A DNA stretch of 63,421 bases from Paenibacillus xylanexedens (GTDB lineage Bacteria; Bacillota; Bacilli; Paenibacillales; Paenibacillaceae): the NCBI RefSeq assembly GCF_007676705.1, contig NZ_VEBF01000013.1, positions 1-63,421 of the forward strand, in the 5' to 3' direction. Below, piece after piece: positions 1-8,048 of the stretch; position 1 is the stretch's first letter, and the number at the start of each line of letters is the position of its first letter. The notes below the pieces were generated by a model. It was not told the DNA's origin and made no database searches. It saw nothing but the letters and a program-made list of their open reading frames with translations. The position numbers and the translations under genes were made by a program.

Positions 1-200
1 TTGAAAAGAGCGATAAGCTCATTTTGAATCTGACGAGATTAAAAATCTCATTTGTGCTCCAGTTGATCCAAGCCAAGGCTTGTTTCCAACTTTCGCGTTC
101 ATCCTGCAAGCAGAATGTTTACTCACTCGTTGTTCAGTTTTCAAAGATCAAACATTCAATTTGTTACTGTTTTGCATGTTGTCGTCGTTTCAGCGGCGAC
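1..200 (-). other. 5' leader of a 16S rRNA operon (partial)
   Basis: Read on minus, this is the transcribed leader just before a 16S gene that would begin left of base 1. It holds a boxA-like antitermination sequence at 137-152 (TTTGATCTTTGAAAAC), the usual Bacillales form. Several short hairpins follow, such as GAGATT-TTT-AATCTC near 39-53 and CAAGCC-TTG-GGCTTG-type pairing near 70-85, which fit pre-16S processing stems. The 16S gene itself is not in the window, so the identity rests on these signals, the two promoters upstream and the conserved position after pdaB in Bacillus. Confidence 0.8.
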
Positions 201-206
201 TTTTAT

Positions 207-235
207 AATATATCATGTTGAAGTTCTCTTTGCAA
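207..235 (-). promoter_or_regulatory. rrn promoter P2
   Basis: On minus, TTGCAA (230-235), a 17-base spacer and TATATT (207-212) form a sigma-A promoter close to the rRNA leader. Tandem P1/P2 promoters are the rule for Bacillus rRNA operons. Confidence 0.75.
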
Positions 236-316
236 GCATTATTTTTTCAATTGTTTCAAATTGCTTTATTTTCATGCTTGTTTCGGTGAACCGCTCCTAA
301 AAAAGGAACGAAAATT

Positions 317-345
317 AATTTACCATATGAATTTAGAAAGGTCAA
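317..345 (-). promoter_or_regulatory. rrn promoter P1
   Basis: On minus, TTGACC (340-345), a 17-base spacer and TAAATT (317-322) lie about 110 bases upstream of P2, giving the usual tandem arrangement of an rRNA operon. Confidence 0.65.
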
Positions 346-380
346 CCCTTTTTCGACAAAAAGTATAACCCTTATAATAA

Positions 381-458
381 ATTCGCTATGATCATGGTTC
401 AGAGGTACAGCACCCATCTTTAAGAGCCGCACCTCACTTCCACTACTATACAGCGAAT
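381..458 (-). other. nested stem-loop of unknown role
   Basis: On minus, an outer stem (arms 450-458 and 381-389, about 9 pairs with one GU) encloses an inner stem (arms 426-435 and 402-411, 10 pairs with two GU). It lies between the small gene ending at 477 and rrn P1. A TTTATTATAAGG stretch follows, so it could be a weak terminator; the long two-tier form is unusual for one. Function unknown. Confidence 0.4.
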
Positions 459-476
459 ATATGACCAGCTTCAGCA

Positions 477-707
477 TTACGGCTTCGACTTTTTCAGCTT
501 CCCACCTCTTGCATACTTGGACAACTCTTTTGGCGGAGCAAAGCGTGCATACATGCGGAACACAGTCTTATATCGGCTCGCGATAGCATATTTGATCTCT
601 TGGTCAAGACGATTATCACTTAGATCGAACAGCATCTCATCTAACTCTTTACGCAGCACATAGTCTAGTTCCTTGCATTCCTTCTCGTTAAACAACATAC
701 CCAGCAT
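477..707 (-). CDS. small conserved-looking protein of unknown function
   Basis: Encodes 76 residues, acidic and hydrophobic in the first half and very basic at the C-terminus (ends KLKKSKP). The ATG at 707 is preceded by AAGGAGA six bases upstream; the frame is open further upstream to 824 but without a ribosome-binding site. No membrane segment, signal peptide or cysteine motif is visible. It follows the spoIIM-like gene on the same strand after about 155 bases and is the last gene before the rRNA operon. An inverted repeat (GCAACACCC at 761-769, GGGTGTTGC at 789-797) lies just upstream. I do not recognise the family; reality of the gene rests on the ribosome-binding site and protein-like composition. 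Confidence 0.65.
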   Translation of the reverse strand: MLGMLFNEKECKELDYVLRKELDEMLFDLSDNRLDQEIKYAIASRYKTVFRMYARFAPPKELSKYARGGKLKKSKP

Positions 708-862
708 TAGAGTTCTCCTTTTTGTGCATAGCCTCTTTATCACACTTACACAAGTTTCATGCAACACCCCTTGCATTCGCTTTTTTGTGGGTGTTGCTGG
801 AACCCGTTTTATTGTTATGGTCAACTTTCTGAAAATTTATGAATGCCAACCATCACAAAATT

Positions 863-1480
863 TTATCCTCTCACCAGAGCATATGTAAGTGTGCTTTCAA
901 TGATTGCTGCAACAAGAAGCAAGATGACAACCCAGAAGGATGCGGTTAACGTTCTGTTCGTGAATACTCTCCACCGTGTACCAATGGTATTTCGTTTGTC
1001 ACTTCCAAGTTGAACAAGACTTTTGATAACCAGCCCACCAAACTTCAGTCCGAATGCGCAAGCAATGATAATCACCGGAATCTCAATAATGCCATGTGGA
1101 AGTAAGCCCTTAACGACAATATCATAAAAGCTTGCCCCATAATTCATCGTGGTGTGCACGACAAATCCAAGGACCATACCATTGATTAACAGAAAGATAA
1201 CAGGCAGGATTCCGAAGAATATACCGGCATAGATGACAAGTACACTTTTGATGGCATTATTGAAAAAGATGAACAGGAAGAAGTTCCATTGCACATTGCC
1301 CCCCTGTTCCAACCTTTCACTTACCTCTCGTAATCCTCCAATTTGGTTTAACAACAATTCCTCTAGTGGACCTGTACTCACCCATCCTGCCCCTATTCCT
1401 GCGGCAAATAAAACTACGGACCAAATCAATGCACTGCGGATGGAACCAAGATCTTTAAGAAATGTACTGAATTTTAACAT
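863..1480 (-). CDS. spoIIM: stage II sporulation protein M-like membrane protein
   Basis: Encodes 205 residues with about five hydrophobic segments (near 15-35, 70-95, 95-120, 130-155 and 178-200), matching the SpoIIM/DUF95 family. B. subtilis SpoIIM works with SpoIID and SpoIIP in septal peptidoglycan remodelling during engulfment. The FFNN and INGMVLG stretches and the HGIIEIP motif near residue 129 are typical of the family. The ATG at 1480 has AGGAGG upstream. It is divergent from pdaB. Other family members are general membrane proteins, so a role in engulfment is inferred from family and sporulation neighbours; a second spoIIM paralogue elsewhere is possible. Confidence 0.78.
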   Translation of the reverse strand: MLKFSTFLKDLGSIRSALIWSVVLFAAGIGAGWVSTGPLEELLLNQIGGLREVSERLEQGGNVQWNFFLFIFFNNAIKSVLVIYAGIFFGILPVIFLLINGMVLGFVVHTTMNYGASFYDIVVKGLLPHGIIEIPVIIIACAFGLKFGGLVIKSLVQLGSDKRNTIGTRWRVFTNRTLTASFWVVILLLVAAIIESTLTYALVRG

Positions 1481-1529
1481 AATAACCTCCTGTAGAATCT
1501 AAAATGATGGACAAACAAGGATCAGTGAC

Positions 1530-1557
1530 GAATAACTGGGCAGTACGAGCATACATT
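1530..1557 (+). promoter_or_regulatory. candidate sigma-E promoter of pdaB
   Basis: GAATAACT (1530-1537), 12 bases and CATACATT (1550-1557) resemble the mother-cell sigma-E consensus (-35 ATATTT type, -10 CATACA-T). B. subtilis pdaB is sigma-E dependent, which fits. The -35 match is partial. Confidence 0.5.
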
Positions 1558-1602
1558 GGAGAGTAAACAAGCATTTCTTATGGGAGAGGGGCGCTTATTG
1601 AA

Positions 1603-2379
1603 ATGAACTCGTTCTATGTATTTAGCGGCAAAAAGATTAAACGTTACCTGATTGTCCTGGTTGCTGCCGTCTTTGCGATCGGTATTATCTATCTGGAGAG
1701 CGGTAATGTCTCCGTATTCTCGGAGGAAGCACCATCAGCCGTCTACAGCGTTCCAACCGAGAAGAAGGTGATTGCACTAACCTTTGACATTAGCTGGGGT
1801 GATAAACGGACAGAACCGATTCTGAAAGTTCTTCAGGAGAATAAAGTGCAGAAGGCCACCTTTTTCCTTTCATCCCCCTGGAGCAAGACACACCCCGAGA
1901 TTGTTACAGCTATCAAAGATGCGGGATATGAGATTGGCAGCCATGGACATAGACATGAGAACTACAGCAGCCTGACCGAGGAAGAAATTCGCAAAGAAAT
2001 TTCGACAGCTCATAGCATTTTAACCGATTTAACGGGAAAAGAACCGAAGTTACTGCGTCTGCCTAACGGGGACTTTGACAAGCGTGTGCTTCAGGTAGCC
2101 AATAGTCTGAACTATCAGGTGGTGCAATGGGATACTGACTCCCTGGATTGGAAAAACCCTGGTGTACAGACGATTGTTGATCGAGTAGTTAGCAAAGCGC
2201 ATCCAGGTGACATTGTGCTCCTGCATGCCAGCGATTCGTCCAAACAAACTCATGAAGCACTCCCTGTCATTATCGACAAATTAAAAAATCAGGGATATGA
2301 ATTCGTCACTGTGTCAGAGTTACTGAATCATTCCAGTGTAGAAGGTAAAGAAGTTCGTGACCAGGCCAGCGGTCAATAA
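1603..2379 (+). CDS. pdaB: polysaccharide deacetylase PdaB
   Basis: Encodes 258 residues: an N-terminal membrane anchor or signal (about 14-32) followed by a NodB-type deacetylase domain. Motif 1 is TFDISWGD with D62; the usual second aspartate is replaced by isoleucine, as is known for PdaB. The metal-ligand motif SHGHRH gives H114 and H118, and RLPNGDFD and LLHAS form the later motifs. PdaB is needed to keep the spore cortex stable late in sporulation. GAGAGGGG lies 12 bases before the ATG. It sits between divergent spoIIM-like and convergent kbaA, the same neighbourhood as in B. subtilis (ybaN next to kbaA). Confidence 0.92.
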   Translation: MNSFYVFSGKKIKRYLIVLVAAVFAIGIIYLESGNVSVFSEEAPSAVYSVPTEKKVIALTFDISWGDKRTEPILKVLQENKVQKATFFLSSPWSKTHPEIVTAIKDAGYEIGSHGHRHENYSSLTEEEIRKEISTAHSILTDLTGKEPKLLRLPNGDFDKRVLQVANSLNYQVVQWDTDSLDWKNPGVQTIVDRVVSKAHPGDIVLLHASDSSKQTHEALPVIIDKLKNQGYEFVTVSELLNHSSVEGKEVRDQASGQ

Positions 2380-2425
2380 TTGCTAGATTATTGGAGCGAC
2401 AGCTCAAATAGGGTGTAAAAGTTGA

Positions 2426-2452
2426 AAAGAGCTAACCAGGTTAGCTCTTTTT
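2426..2452. terminator. bidirectional terminator of pdaB and kbaA
   Basis: AAGAGCTAAC, a CAG loop and GTTAGCTCTT make a perfect 10-pair stem with T-runs on both strands, between two convergent genes. Confidence 0.85.
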
Positions 2453-2477
2453 GGTATGTTTTTATTTTCAAAAAAAG

Positions 2478-3116
2478 CTATGCTCGACTTTCCATCAGCG
2501 GCTCTGCCTTTCCACTTCCATTTATGCTCTGATTCGTTGATACATCCACCAGCCTATGCAATATCAGCATTTGGTATGCATTACATAAGAGCAAGGGAAC
2601 CACAATAAAGATAGTTGCGGCATTCACATCAATGCGCAATACGCCGATCGTCTCCACTACGGTGACAGCAATCATGAAAAAGAGTGTCGGTACGAGCGCG
2701 GAAATATGAGTCAATCTCACCTTGACGTAAGCGGTAACAATTGCAGCTGCTAAAATAATGATTCCCAGCACAATATCCGATATGCGTTCCCGATCCCCCC
2801 CTACGAACAGACGCAAAAACATCACGTCAAGCAGGGCTAACACCGTCAAGATAATTTGCACGATCTGCCAACCGCGCTTGGGAAATACACCTTTACCCAT
2901 ATAATTCAGTATTAGATATGCAAAGAAACCCATTTGTGAATACACGCTGATCATAACCCCGGATCCAAACAGGATTAGAAGATACAGAAGAAAATCATTT
3001 AATCCATTTGTCTTCTCCCCATTTACCAGCATCATAATTAATCCCGTACCCAATGATCCCGCGGCCCCAATAAGCAAGGCTGTCCAAAACAGGAAAAACC
3101 ATTTACGTAAATTCAA
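2478..3116 (-). CDS. kbaA: KinB-signalling pathway activation protein KbaA
   Basis: Encodes 212 mostly hydrophobic residues with about six membrane segments. In B. subtilis KbaA is an integral membrane protein that activates the KinB sensor kinase in the phosphorelay leading to sporulation. The identity rests on size, topology and conserved position between gerD and pdaB. The start is TTG at 3116 (MNLRKWFF) with GGGGGTGG a few bases upstream; no ATG fits better. Divergent from gerD, convergent with pdaB. The charged C-terminal tail (about 190-212) is probably cytosolic. Confidence 0.85.
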   Translation of the reverse strand: MNLRKWFFLFWTALLIGAAGSLGTGLIMMLVNGEKTNGLNDFLLYLLILFGSGVMISVYSQMGFFAYLILNYMGKGVFPKRGWQIVQIILTVLALLDVMFLRLFVGGDRERISDIVLGIIILAAAIVTAYVKVRLTHISALVPTLFFMIAVTVVETIGVLRIDVNAATIFIVVPLLLCNAYQMLILHRLVDVSTNQSINGSGKAEPLMESRA

Positions 3117-3178
3117 ATGTTTTCCACCCCCGAGTGTTTATTTTACCAACCTTCTCAGCAAAAAACCATCATTGCTCA

Positions 3179-3208
3179 ACATATTTCCCCCTTTCCCATC
3201 ACATACTA
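3179..3208 (+). promoter_or_regulatory. candidate sigma-G promoter of gerD
   Basis: CATACTA at 3202-3208 is an exact forespore sigma-G -10 element. An ACATAT-type -35 lies at 3179-3184 with a 17-base spacer. gerD is sigma-G dependent in B. subtilis. Confidence 0.6.
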
Positions 3209-3241
3209 CATCCAGTATCTAATCAAGGAGGGATTGTACAC

Positions 3242-3997
3242 ATGAAACGGCCTTTGTGGCAGCTATGCTGTGTCGTACTGGGGCTATCCGTCATGCTTGC
3301 CGGCTGCGGTTCAGATCAGAGTTCTTCGCCTCCTCAGGGCAGTTATAAAGAGATGAAAACGATGGTTGTAGATATTTTAAAAAGTGATGAAGGCAAGAAA
3401 GCGGTGGAGGAGGCTCTTACGGGTCAAAGCTCATCCAGCGGTGAAGGTGGAGGTTCAGAAGAAGGTGGTGGCGGATCGGGTGGTGGTTCGGGAACCATTG
3501 GTATGAAAATGTTAATGCCTGTGCAATCTTCGGAACAAATACGTATTGCAGTAAAAGACACCATCACAGCTCCTGAATACCAAAAGGAATTCGAGAAAAT
3601 CATGACCGATCCAAAGTTTGCTGGAGAATTTGCCAAAGCAATCAACGCTCAAAGCAAACAACTTCATATGCAGCTGATTAAAGATCCCACGTACCAAAAA
3701 TCTGTTGGGGACATCATGAAGTCACCTGAGGTCTCCAAGATGTTCATGGATATGACCAAGACTCCAGATTATCGTAAACAGACGATGACTGTTATGCAGG
3801 AAGTAATGCAAAACCCGTTATTCCGTATGGAAGTCCTCACTTTGCTCAAGAAGGTTGTGCAGGAAGAATTGCAACCAAAAGTAGAAAGTGGCGGACAACA
3901 AGGGCAAGAGCAAGGTGGACAAGAAGGGCAAGGGCAAGAGGGTAGTGATGGCGGAGATGGTGGAAGTGGAGATTCTAGCAGCGGTGGAGGTTCATAA
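3242..3997 (+). CDS. gerD: spore germination lipoprotein GerD
   Basis: Encodes 251 residues. A lipoprotein signal with lipobox LAGC (cysteine near residue 21) shows membrane anchoring. The helical core (about 85-200, GerD family, repeated KSPEV / TKTPDY / QNPLF segments) follows. GerD scaffolds the germinosome, clustering nutrient receptors in the spore inner membrane. Two low-complexity Gly/Ser/Glu/Gln segments (about 60-82 and 216-251) make it longer than the roughly 185-residue B. subtilis protein. The ATG at 3242 has AAGGAGGG nine bases before it, whereas the frame open upstream to 3134 has none. It converges on salA. Confidence 0.92.
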   Translation: MKRPLWQLCCVVLGLSVMLAGCGSDQSSSPPQGSYKEMKTMVVDILKSDEGKKAVEEALTGQSSSSGEGGGSEEGGGGSGGGSGTIGMKMLMPVQSSEQIRIAVKDTITAPEYQKEFEKIMTDPKFAGEFAKAINAQSKQLHMQLIKDPTYQKSVGDIMKSPEVSKMFMDMTKTPDYRKQTMTVMQEVMQNPLFRMEVLTLLKKVVQEELQPKVESGGQQGQEQGGQEGQGQEGSDGGDGGSGDSSSGGGS

Positions 3998-4027
3998 ACA
4001 GTAGATGTTGGTATATTCCAGAAACTG

Positions 4028-4058
4028 AAAAGCCTGCATCCGAATGGACGCAGGCTTT
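4028..4058. terminator. bidirectional terminator of gerD and salA
   Basis: AAAGCCTGC(A)TCC, a GAAT loop and GGACGCAGGCTTT pair over about 13 bases between the two convergent genes, with T-rich flanks on each strand. Confidence 0.8.
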
Positions 4059-4083
4059 ATTTGTATTTATAACGAACATCCCG

Positions 4084-5184
4084 TTAGAATTTGGATTCAA
4101 TGGACCGAGCCACTTCATCGTAGATGGCCCCGATACGGGAGTCTGCTTTGTATACAGACGGTGAGAAGTCAGGCTCGGAAGGATGATTATCCGGAGTACC
4201 CAAAGGAATCTGGGCCAGCAAGCTCGTATGCAGACTTTCTGCAAGCCTCCCCCCGCCTCCACGACCAAAGACATAATCCTTCTCTCCGCAACTGCCACAC
4301 TCGTAATAAGCCATGTTTTCAACCACACCAAGTAACTCATGATCAGTCTGGATGGCCATTGCACCTGCACGTGCTGCAACAAAAGCTGCTGTTGCATGTG
4401 GTGTAGTAACGATAATCTCCTTGCTCTGGGGCAACATCTGATGCACATCCAAAGCGACATCCCCCGTACCCGGTGGCAAGTCCAGTAACATATAATCCAA
4501 CTCGCCCCACTGGACATCAGTAAAGAATTGACGCAGCATCCGACCGAGCATAGGTCCACGCCAGATTACCGGGTTGTTCTCACGAATAAAGAAACCCATC
4601 GACATAACTTTGACACCGAAACGTTCAACTGGTTGAATAACGCCATCTTCCACAACCGGATACTCTTCGATCCCCATCATGTCCGGTACACTGAAACCAT
4701 AGATGTCAGCGTCAATTAATCCCACCTTCTTACCTTGACGTGCCAAGGCCGCAGCGAGATTAACCGTCACTGTTGATTTACCAACGCCGCCTTTACCACT
4801 GGCCACAGCAATAAAACGAACGCCTGATTCAGGACTTAACAGTTCATGTCCATCCAGACCCGCAGCGTGACCTTTTACGAGCACTTCGTCCCGATCTTGC
4901 TCTTCATCGGGTTGTCCCATATTCAGGCTCTCACGATCATGCTCAGAAGCTGCACGCACGCGAATATGTACATCCTTCAATCCATGCTGGGATAACAGAT
5001 TACGCGCAGCATCACTCAAGGCCGTTGTATCCTCAGGTCGATTCTCCAGTGTCACCATGGTCAGAGCCACATGATTTTCTTTCACCATAACATCACGAAT
5101 CCATTCCAATTCGGTCAGACTTACTCCCAATTGCGGTTCTTGTAATGGCTGTAATAGTTCAAGTATCTGTTCTTTTGATAACAT
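4084..5184 (-). CDS. salA: Mrp/ApbC-family P-loop ATPase SalA
   Basis: Encodes 366 residues: an N-terminal MIP18/DUF59 domain (about 1-85), a linker, then a ParA/MinD-like ATPase domain. The deviant Walker A GKGGVGKST (about 130-138), DLPPGTGD and a CxxC pair (YYECGSCGE, about 295) are visible. The CxxC in this family binds a bridging iron-sulfur cluster. In B. subtilis SalA indirectly controls protease genes by repressing scoC; Mrp proteins elsewhere carry Fe-S clusters. A TATAAT-like -10 lies at 5238-5243 on minus. Downstream of cwlD by 80 bases, convergent with gerD, as in B. subtilis. Confidence 0.9.
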   Translation of the reverse strand: MLSKEQILELLQPLQEPQLGVSLTELEWIRDVMVKENHVALTMVTLENRPEDTTALSDAARNLLSQHGLKDVHIRVRAASEHDRESLNMGQPDEEQDRDEVLVKGHAAGLDGHELLSPESGVRFIAVASGKGGVGKSTVTVNLAAALARQGKKVGLIDADIYGFSVPDMMGIEEYPVVEDGVIQPVERFGVKVMSMGFFIRENNPVIWRGPMLGRMLRQFFTDVQWGELDYMLLDLPPGTGDVALDVHQMLPQSKEIIVTTPHATAAFVAARAGAMAIQTDHELLGVVENMAYYECGSCGEKDYVFGRGGGGRLAESLHTSLLAQIPLGTPDNHPSEPDFSPSVYKADSRIGAIYDEVARSIESKF

Positions 5185-5264
5185 CAGACAGCACCTCAGC
5201 TTTATCTATTGGCATGTAATTTAGGTATGCTGTCCCAATTATATCATTACCTTTCTTGTTCTGA

Positions 5265-6020
5265 CTAACTTTTAGGCCGTTCTCCTGAGGAATATCTTAG
5301 AACCCCATTGTAGATCGAAGCAGCTACTTTACGTTGGTAGGCTTCATCAGCAAGCAGACGTGCCTCTTCCGGATGAGAAAGAAAACCTACTTCTACAAGT
5401 GCTGACGGGATCTTCAAAGCCTGTAATAGATAAACTGTGTTAACCGTTTTGGCGATTCGATCTGTATTCTCCAGATTACGAACCATCTCTTGTTGAAGCA
5501 GATTGGCCAGTCCTTCGTTATCCGGATGGTTAGGTGTGTAGAAAACCTGCGCTCCACTCCATCGGTTAGAAGGAACACTGTTCATGTGAATGCTGATGAA
5601 AAGGTCTGCTTGCTTATCCTCTATTCGCCGCACTCTTTGCTTCAGATCTTCCGTCTTGCGTTTGGAGTATCCCTTAGTGTCTGATTCAGCCAGATCAGTA
5701 TCAATTTCTCGTGTCATAACCACTAAGGCACCTGCCTGTTGCAAATAATCTCTCACATACAGGGCGATAGACAAGTTGATATCTTTTTCAATAACCCCCT
5801 GTTTACTCACAGCTCCTCCATCCGGACCTCCGTGTCCTGCATCAATAGCAATGACTTTACCTGCCATTGGCAAACTCCAGTAGCCTGATGTCTTTGCGGA
5901 AGGTAACTCGTAGGACATTACTGCCACTAACATGGCCAACAGACAGAGGCTCAGCATAACCCTTTTAATTGTTTTTAACCTGATCCAGACTACAAAATGC
6001 TTCCCCATATTTTTACGCAT
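5265..6020 (-). CDS. cwlD: N-acetylmuramoyl-L-alanine amidase CwlD
   Basis: Encodes 251 residues with an N-terminal signal anchor (about 18-38) and an Amidase_3 domain. Zinc and catalytic motifs are AIDAGHGGPDGG (about 57-68), the EKDINL glutamate, SIHMNS and LVEVGFLSHPEE near the C-terminus. CwlD acts with PdaA to make muramic-delta-lactam in spore cortex, which germination lytic enzymes require. The ATG has GAGGTGG nine bases upstream. A sigma-E type promoter lies just upstream, overlapping the end of sat, so sporulation transcription can be separate from the sulfate genes. Confidence 0.94.
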   Translation of the reverse strand: MRKNMGKHFVVWIRLKTIKRVMLSLCLLAMLVAVMSYELPSAKTSGYWSLPMAGKVIAIDAGHGGPDGGAVSKQGVIEKDINLSIALYVRDYLQQAGALVVMTREIDTDLAESDTKGYSKRKTEDLKQRVRRIEDKQADLFISIHMNSVPSNRWSGAQVFYTPNHPDNEGLANLLQQEMVRNLENTDRIAKTVNTVYLLQALKIPSALVEVGFLSHPEEARLLADEAYQRKVAASIYNGVLRYSSGERPKS

Positions 6021-6057
6021 AAAAAAACCACCTCGTCCCTATAAATGACTCTAATCA

Positions 6058-6086
6058 TCTATATGGGACAAGATGGACAAATATAC
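6058..6086 (-). promoter_or_regulatory. candidate sigma-E promoter of cwlD
   Basis: On minus, GTATATTT (6079-6086), 13 bases and CATATAGA (6058-6065) match the sigma-E -35 very well and the -10 in its first half. B. subtilis cwlD is sigma-E dependent. Confidence 0.6.
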
Positions 6087-6088
6087 CG

Positions 6089-7258
6089 TTAGGATCGGAC
6101 TTGCTCCGCCATTCCTTCAATCAACACCTCAGCTACCTCAGGGCGTGTAAATTCAGGTGGAGGACACTGGCCGTCACGCAGCAAGCCGCGCACTTTGGTA
6201 CCGGAAAGCGTCATGTGGTGCTCCTTATCATGTGGGCAAGTTTTGCTGGAAGCCATGTTTCCACATTTCGTACAGAAGAAGCTATGTTCGAAGAACAACG
6301 GGGTAATCCCCAGTTCCTCCGCTGTAAAATTAGTGAAGATCTCCTGTGCCTCATATGTTCCGTAATAATCACCTACACCCGCATGATCACGACCGACGAT
6401 AAAGTGGGTACAACCGTAATTTTTACGGACCATCGCATGAAAAATAGCTTCTCGTGGTCCAGCATATCGCATAGCTGCAGGGAACACACCAAGAAACGCA
6501 CGATCAGCTGGGTAATAGTTCTCCAGCAATACCAGATAACTCTTCATACGAACATCTGCGGGAACATCATCCGACTTCGTCTCTCCAACAAGTGGGTTCA
6601 GGAAAAGTGCGTCTACAATCTCCATAGCGCTCTTCTGAATGTACTCATGAGCACGATGGACCGGGTTACGTGTCTGGAAACCGACTACGGTCTTCCAACC
6701 CTTCTCCTGGAAAATCTTCCGGGTATCTGCAGGATCATAATAGAACTCTTCAAACTTCGCGGGTTTCGGACGATTCAGAACTTGGATTGGACCTCCTACA
6801 TATGTTGCAGGGCGCTCCAACAGTTTTTTAACACCCGGGTGCTCTGGATCATCTGTTTTGAATACACGCCGCGCTTCTTCACCCTGATCGACCTGGTATA
6901 TACTTTGGACTTCGAGCAATCCATAGGTTACCCCATCTTGATCTCCAACAAGTTTCACAAGTTCACCAAGCTGAAGGGATGCCGCTTGTTTATCGTCAAC
7001 AGCAAGTGTAATCGGTATACTCCAGACTGTCCCATCCGCGAGGCGCATGCGTGAAACAACTGAAAGATAATCTTCCTCATTCATGAAACCTTGAAGTGGT
7101 GAGAACGCACCCACCCCAATCAGATCCAAATCTGATATCGTCCAGGTATTAATTCGCAAAGAGGATAAATCCTTACTCTCTCGCAGCAGTTGCTCCCGTT
7201 CTTCTCCTTGTACGATACGCTGAACCAGCGTACCTCCATGAGGCAGAATCGATGTCAT
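6089..7258 (-). CDS. sat: sulfate adenylyltransferase (ATP sulfurylase)
   Basis: Encodes 389 residues of the monofunctional ATP sulfurylase family: an N-terminal PUA-like domain and a C-terminal nucleotidyltransferase domain. QTRNPVHRAHEY (about 196-207) is the sulfate/ATP-binding HxxH motif, and GRDHAGVGDYYG (about 290-301) is the second active-site motif. A zinc-binding CxxC...C..H cluster (CTKCGNMASSKTCPH) lies near 329-343. It makes adenosine 5'-phosphosulfate (APS) from sulfate and ATP. AAGGAG precedes the ATG. It follows cysH by 23 bases, so the two form an operon. No APS kinase gene is present, which fits direct APS reduction. Confidence 0.95.
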   Translation of the reverse strand: MTSILPHGGTLVQRIVQGEEREQLLRESKDLSSLRINTWTISDLDLIGVGAFSPLQGFMNEEDYLSVVSRMRLADGTVWSIPITLAVDDKQAASLQLGELVKLVGDQDGVTYGLLEVQSIYQVDQGEEARRVFKTDDPEHPGVKKLLERPATYVGGPIQVLNRPKPAKFEEFYYDPADTRKIFQEKGWKTVVGFQTRNPVHRAHEYIQKSAMEIVDALFLNPLVGETKSDDVPADVRMKSYLVLLENYYPADRAFLGVFPAAMRYAGPREAIFHAMVRKNYGCTHFIVGRDHAGVGDYYGTYEAQEIFTNFTAEELGITPLFFEHSFFCTKCGNMASSKTCPHDKEHHMTLSGTKVRGLLRDGQCPPPEFTRPEVAEVLIEGMAEQVRS

Positions 7259-7281
7259 CTTGTCAGCTCCTTGTTTATCTA

Positions 7282-7974
7282 TTATTTATGAAGGCCACAT
7301 TCCGTTTTATCATTACCAGACCAGCGTCCAGCACGTGGGTCCTCGCCAGGCATAACTTGACGTGTACAATGCTCACAACCGATACTCGGGTAGTTTTGAT
7401 CGTGAAGCGGGTTATATACTACGTTATTGTCACGAATATACTGCCAAACATCCTCCGTCGTCCAATGCGCAATTGGATTAAACTTCATCAGGCCGAACTT
7501 TGAATCATACTCAACCTTCTTCGAATTGGCACGAGTTGGTGCCTGATCTCTACGGATACCTGTAATCCACGCATCATACTGGGAAAGAATACGTGTCAGC
7601 GGCTCAACTTTGCGGATATTGCAACATCCGTTGGGGTCAGACTTCCACAACTCAACACCATGTTGTGCTGCCTGCTCTTCAGGAGTGATTTTAGGTGAAA
7701 CACGTACAAAATCAAGATTGTAGTTCTGCTGCATCTTATCACGTGTCTCGTACGTTTCCTTAAAATGAAAATCCGTATCCAGATAAAAAATATCTGTGGA
7801 TGGGCTGATCTTCTGAAGCATATCTACAAGTACAACATCTTCTGCACCAAAGCTACATGCAAAAGTGATATTTGGAAATGTTTCAATGGCATAACGAATA
7901 ATATCCTCTGGACTGGCATGTTCCAGTTCCTCTGCCTTTGTACGTGCCAGTTCTTCTTTCTCCAACAAGTTCAT
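7282..7974 (-). CDS. cysH: adenylyl-sulfate reductase CysH
   Basis: Encodes 230 residues of the PAPS/APS reductase family. The PP-loop-like SFGAEDVV lies near residue 42. The two cysteine pairs GCC (about 117) and GCEHC (about 201) are the [4Fe-4S] ligands found in enzymes that reduce APS, and ECGLHK at the C-terminus is the catalytic cysteine motif. It reduces APS to sulfite with thioredoxin. I prefer ATG 7974 because GGGGGA lies ten bases upstream; an in-frame ATG at 7998 has no good site. First gene of cysH-sat, behind a sigma-A promoter. Confidence 0.93.
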   Translation of the reverse strand: MNLLEKEELARTKAEELEHASPEDIIRYAIETFPNITFACSFGAEDVVLVDMLQKISPSTDIFYLDTDFHFKETYETRDKMQQNYNLDFVRVSPKITPEEQAAQHGVELWKSDPNGCCNIRKVEPLTRILSQYDAWITGIRRDQAPTRANSKKVEYDSKFGLMKFNPIAHWTTEDVWQYIRDNNVVYNPLHDQNYPSIGCEHCTRQVMPGEDPRAGRWSGNDKTECGLHK

Positions 7975-8048
7975 CTCTGAATTTCCCCCATTCTGCATTT
8001 CAATACTTCTTAATCTTAAAGCCGACTAATCTAATATGAATTATGTTT

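Noticed and set aside
256..477. 73-codon minus-strand frame over the rrn promoters
   Set aside because: It overlaps the nested stem-loop and promoter P1 and has no ribosome-binding site.
3975..4559. 194-codon minus-strand frame within salA
   Set aside because: Different frame of the salA coding strand; salA has the full ATPase motifs and a ribosome-binding site.
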